The notes below the pieces were generated by a model. That model ran no database searches and had not been told where the DNA came from. It saw only the letters and a program-made list of their open reading frames with translations. Below are positions 41,238-43,477 of a stretch of DNA of 43,477 nt, piece after piece; position 1 is the stretch's first letter, and the number at the start of each line of letters is the position of its first letter. Origin of the DNA: Promethearchaeota archaeon Loki_b31. Lineage in GTDB: Archaea > Asgardarchaeota > Lokiarchaeia > Sigyniarchaeales > SOKP01. The stretch covers positions 1 to 43,477 of the forward strand of contig NJBI01000029.1 in NCBI GenBank assembly GCA_005222975.1. Direction: 5' to 3'. A program made the translations under genes and the position numbers.

Positions 41238-41582
41238 ATGCCTAGTAATACAACACTTATAATAATAAGAAATCGCGCAGATAAAGAAAAAACAATAAAA
41301 GAAGCCATTTTTGCTTTTTCAGGGGGTACTAAATCGCTTTTAATAAAAGGAGAAGGCGAAGAGATTTCTACCGCAGTTGAAGTAGCAGAAATTGTAAGAA
41401 ATCGCATGTATCCTGGTGTAGAAATAGAGAATATTTCACTGGGAAGTCGTCCTTATTTCGAAAAAAGACAGCAAGGTAATTATAGAAGAAATAACAATTA
41501 TAGAAAAAATAACTCAGATAATCGAAATAAAAAGGATTTAATTAGTAAAATTGAAATTACAATTTCAAAATCAAAAATCTAA
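41238..41582 (+). CDS. albA: Alba-family DNA/RNA-binding protein with Asn/Arg-rich insert
   Basis: This 114-residue protein is an Alba-family nucleic-acid-binding protein. The core is complete: the KSLLIKGEGEEISTAVEVAEIV region, then NRMYPGVEIENISLG, and the terminal strand LISKIEITISK. Residues 76-100 are an insert rich in Asn and Arg (KRQQGNYRRNNNYRKNNSD) in the beta-hairpin that contacts nucleic acid, lengthening the usual 90 residues. The insert suggests added RNA affinity. It precedes the small zinc-ribbon gene at 41632 and faces no operon partner. Confidence 0.85.
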   Translation: MPSNTTLIIIRNRADKEKTIKEAIFAFSGGTKSLLIKGEGEEISTAVEVAEIVRNRMYPGVEIENISLGSRPYFEKRQQGNYRRNNNYRKNNSDNRNKKDLISKIEITISKSKI

Positions 41583-41631
41583 ACTTTATAATCAACATTA
41601 AATTAACTTATATTGATGTAGATAACCATTT

Positions 41632-41805
41632 ATGACATTTGACAAGTTAGGTCCCGTCTTAAACGAAACGCGAACCACAACTTTGTGTATGGTATGCGGA
41701 GATTATATATACAAAAGAATTTACCAAGACGAAAATTCGAAAAATAAAGAGAAGACAATTTTCGTTTGTAAAAACTGCTTGAGAAACGAAGAGAAGAAGA
41801 AGTAA
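41632..41805 (+). CDS. 57-residue zinc-ribbon protein
   Basis: This small gene encodes a 57-residue protein with two CxxC pairs, CMVC (Cys19, Cys22) and CKNC (Cys46, Cys49), separated by a 23-residue basic loop. It ends in a Lys/Glu-rich tail. That is a typical zinc ribbon, often found as a small partner of transcription or translation proteins. ATG 41632 is unambiguous and the stop is TAA. It lies 49 bp after the Alba gene on the same strand and may be co-transcribed. No specific family is recognised. Confidence 0.75.
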   Translation: MTFDKLGPVLNETRTTTLCMVCGDYIYKRIYQDENSKNKEKTIFVCKNCLRNEEKKK

Positions 41806-41818
41806 AGTTCAATTTTAT

Positions 41819-42640
41819 TTATTTGAGCTCAGAATTTTTCTTATTTCCTTTATCAAGATATTTTTCCCAATTAAATTGAAAAATGAATTGCATAATTGCT
41901 AGAGTAAGTAATAACATTATAGATTCGGTTATCACGCTCGAGATATCATTAAATTCGATTCCCGTAGCATTAAATCCAAGTAAAATTAATAAAGGGAAAA
42001 TTACATAGAATAGAGTGGTGATATTCTTCCCTGCCCAAGCCCATATAATACACCTAGAGAAATTTATTTTTTTATCTGACATTCCTAAAGCGATCCATAG
42101 AGGATCGTCGGGAATTGGCAGAGCTGCGGCAATAAATATGTATAAATGCATGGATTTTGGGTGATCTAATACCAGCTTGCCGAATCCTTGTATGTTTTCA
42201 AGTGTTTTTGAGTGAGTTCTATTAGCAATCTTTTTTGCGCCAAGCCCTATTAAGAAGCCTACAAGTTCGCCTATTGCGCTCCCCAACCCGCCAACAACAG
42301 CGATTCCTAATATTTCTAACCAAAACGGACCATTTATCAATACTTCACTCAAGGTCAATCCTGCAATTGAATATTTAAGATAAATAGAATTAGAATAAGA
42401 AAAAAGAATAAAGGGATATGGTATAGGAAACCCTATGCTAGCGTTTCCTATAAGACAAATAAAAAAAGAGATTAAGAGTGCTATGATATAATTGGAACCG
42501 TCTGTAAGTCCAGTAATATCATGCCTTGACAGAATAATTGCTTGTTGAATCTCTGGAACTGTTAAGAATAAGATCAAATAGATAATAACCCCTAAGTAGA
42601 AAAAAGTGAAAACAATAGTTAATTTTTTCGAAGTAGCCAT
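41819..42640 (-). CDS. VTT/DedA-like membrane protein
   Basis: This 273-residue protein has about six membrane helices and the re-entrant-like GGLGSAIGELVGFLIG segment (about residues 117-133), followed by PIPDDPLWIALGM, as in VTT/DedA-related proteins. Family members are lipid scramblases or membrane-homeostasis factors. The similarity is partial and the call is tentative. It follows the cyclophilin-like gene on the same strand by 28 bp, so both are probably transcribed together. Confidence 0.65.
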   Translation of the reverse strand: MATSKKLTIVFTFFYLGVIIYLILFLTVPEIQQAIILSRHDITGLTDGSNYIIALLISFFICLIGNASIGFPIPYPFILFSYSNSIYLKYSIAGLTLSEVLINGPFWLEILGIAVVGGLGSAIGELVGFLIGLGAKKIANRTHSKTLENIQGFGKLVLDHPKSMHLYIFIAAALPIPDDPLWIALGMSDKKINFSRCIIWAWAGKNITTLFYVIFPLLILLGFNATGIEFNDISSVITESIMLLLTLAIMQFIFQFNWEKYLDKGNKKNSELK

Positions 42641-42668
42641 TTAGTTCTCCTTGATTTCTCTTTTAAAC

Positions 42669-43058
42669 CTATTTCACTCTGGAGAGTTTTGTTCCTAAGC
42701 CATTTCTAGCTTGCAGAAAAAATTCTATATTTTCCGTTACTTTTCCAATCTTATTTACTTTGTTTGGCATTTCTGTACTTTCTATAAGGATTATCAATTC
42801 ATCAGTTTTTGGATTATATATAATATCTCCTTTTTCAACGATTTTAATTGATTTCGAATTATGGCCTTTATATAATTCCAAACCTGGAAGCGTCCAATAA
42901 GTTTTTGCTCCAAAATCAAATCGACCTTTTAGAACAAAAGGCATCTTATTTAGAATAGCATCGGCAGAGAAGGGGGCATAATGTCGAATTATATTAGCAA
43001 ATACGCTCCCAATCCCGAAGAGATCAATTTTTATGGAAATTACTCCGCTATCAGACAT
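42669..43058 (-). CDS. cyclophilin-like fold protein (DUF369-like)
   Basis: This 129-residue protein resembles the archaeal cyclophilin-like (DUF369/TM1367) group. It has RHYAPFSADAILNKMPF, then a beta-rich middle (KTYWTLPGLELYKGHNSKS), then IVEKGDIIYNPKTDELIILI. The fold resembles a cyclophilin barrel, but the isomerase active-site residues are not evident, so prolyl isomerase activity is doubtful. It leads a minus-strand pair with a VTT-like gene. A TATA-like element precedes it. Confidence 0.7.
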   Translation of the reverse strand: MSDSGVISIKIDLFGIGSVFANIIRHYAPFSADAILNKMPFVLKGRFDFGAKTYWTLPGLELYKGHNSKSIKIVEKGDIIYNPKTDELIILIESTEMPNKVNKIGKVTENIEFFLQARNGLGTKLSRVK

Positions 43059-43477
43059 AATCGCTCAATAATTTGTATACTGTAATTAATAGAAACGGAA
43101 CAAAAGATTTAAATAGTCGTTTTGTAATATATATTGTTGGACAATAGTAATAATATATGCATTGGTTTAGAATTCATCAATACAATTGAAACAACCAGCT
43201 TGTTGTTGCAAAATTGATAATAGGTTCTGGATTTTTTTAGTACACCCAGAGTTAATACTTATGCCTTGATTTCCACGCGGATTTATTTTATCACGTTCCT
43301 TTAGTGCGCTATACTAAAACACAGGAAAATTAATTTACACTAAGTATATCCCATTCCTAATAAATTAGCACTTTGGAGCAATAATGTAATAATAGAGATA
43401 TAGCAATCAGTTTAGAATTGATATTAGTTATGGTGCAAATTGACACTCTTGCCTGATCTCTTGTCGAATTAAACAAT
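43059..43477. other. right-edge intergenic region
   Basis: No open frame with coding character, RNA gene or strong repeat was found in this stretch to the window edge. It includes a TATA-like element for the cyclophilin-like gene. A gene beyond the edge cannot be excluded. Confidence 0.4.
43106..43116 (-). promoter_or_regulatory. TATA-like box for the cyclophilin-like gene
   Basis: On the minus strand CTATTTAAATC lies about 50-60 bases before the start codon, leaving a short leader after the expected transcription start. Confidence 0.35.

Noticed and set aside
1..43477. CRISPR arrays, rRNA genes or prophage structural genes
   Set aside because: No regularly spaced repeats, no rRNA-like sequence and no phage structural proteins were seen.

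Overview
The window is AT-rich and reads as a chromosome segment from an Asgard archaeon, probably of the Lokiarchaeia type. The archaeal core is clear: SRP19, ribosomal protein S8e, a 20S proteasome beta subunit, a one-fold histone, an Alba protein, archaeal-type ThrRS, CTP-dependent riboflavin kinase with an archaeal FAD synthase, PRPP synthetase, HypA, and an intron-containing tRNA-Pro. The eukaryote-like accessory layer points to Asgard: a Ras/Rab-like small GTPase, two JAMM/MPN metalloprotease-like proteins (one Rpn11/CSN5-like), a translin-family protein, a longin-like protein, a possible gelsolin-like domain fused to membrane helices, and a possible BRO1-like helical protein. The lineage is inferred from gene content only.

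Layout. 0.1-4.3 kb: a surface-anchored family 5 solute-binding protein, a small membrane protein, and a solitary tnpB (no tnpA) with three hairpins at its 3' end. 4.3-7.3 kb: housekeeping genes (tRNA-Pro, SRP19-hypA-NUDIX on +, S8e on -, proteasome beta). 7.4-11.5 kb: a small conserved gene paired with a 7-TM protein, JAMM and DUF4443-like genes, a zinc-ribbon protein, and the histone. 11.5-13.0 kb: a decaying stretch with gene remnants, including a truncated short-chain dehydrogenase behind a BKACE gene. 13.3-14.6 kb: two Xre-type HTH regulators, one fused to a membrane PH domain. 14.6-20.1 kb: a minus-strand sugar-activation cluster (two GHMP kinases, a sugar nucleotidyltransferase, a secreted protein) interrupted by a plus-strand longin-like/wHTH gene. 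20.2-27.3 kb: membrane and flavin genes (gelsolin-like-TM, CDP-alcohol phosphotransferase, translin-ribL-ribK), ThrRS, HAD phosphatase, small GTPase. 27.5-37 kb: tandem HGSNAT-like acetyltransferase paralogs, membrane proteins, a winged-helix regulator with membrane helices, an MfnD-like ATP-grasp, and the BRO1-like candidate. 37-43 kb: IscU, alpha/beta hydrolase, Prs, UPF0200 kinase, the Rpn11-like JAMM protein, Alba, a 57-residue zinc ribbon, a VTT-like membrane protein and a cyclophilin-like protein.

The most unusual signal is at gene starts. Three well-conserved genes have no ATG, GTG or TTG where the protein family requires the start. Two appear to begin at CTG (14224, and 17090 in a CTGA overlap) and one at ATT (30874). 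A fourth, ribL, has its ATG separated from its reading frame by one base within a run of eight A. A standard start rule would remove essential parts of all four proteins. The other main points are a tRNA intron outside the usual position, hairpin-rich regulatory DNA at tnpB, the histone and the PH-HTH gene, and several eukaryote-like proteins whose fold assignments can be tested.
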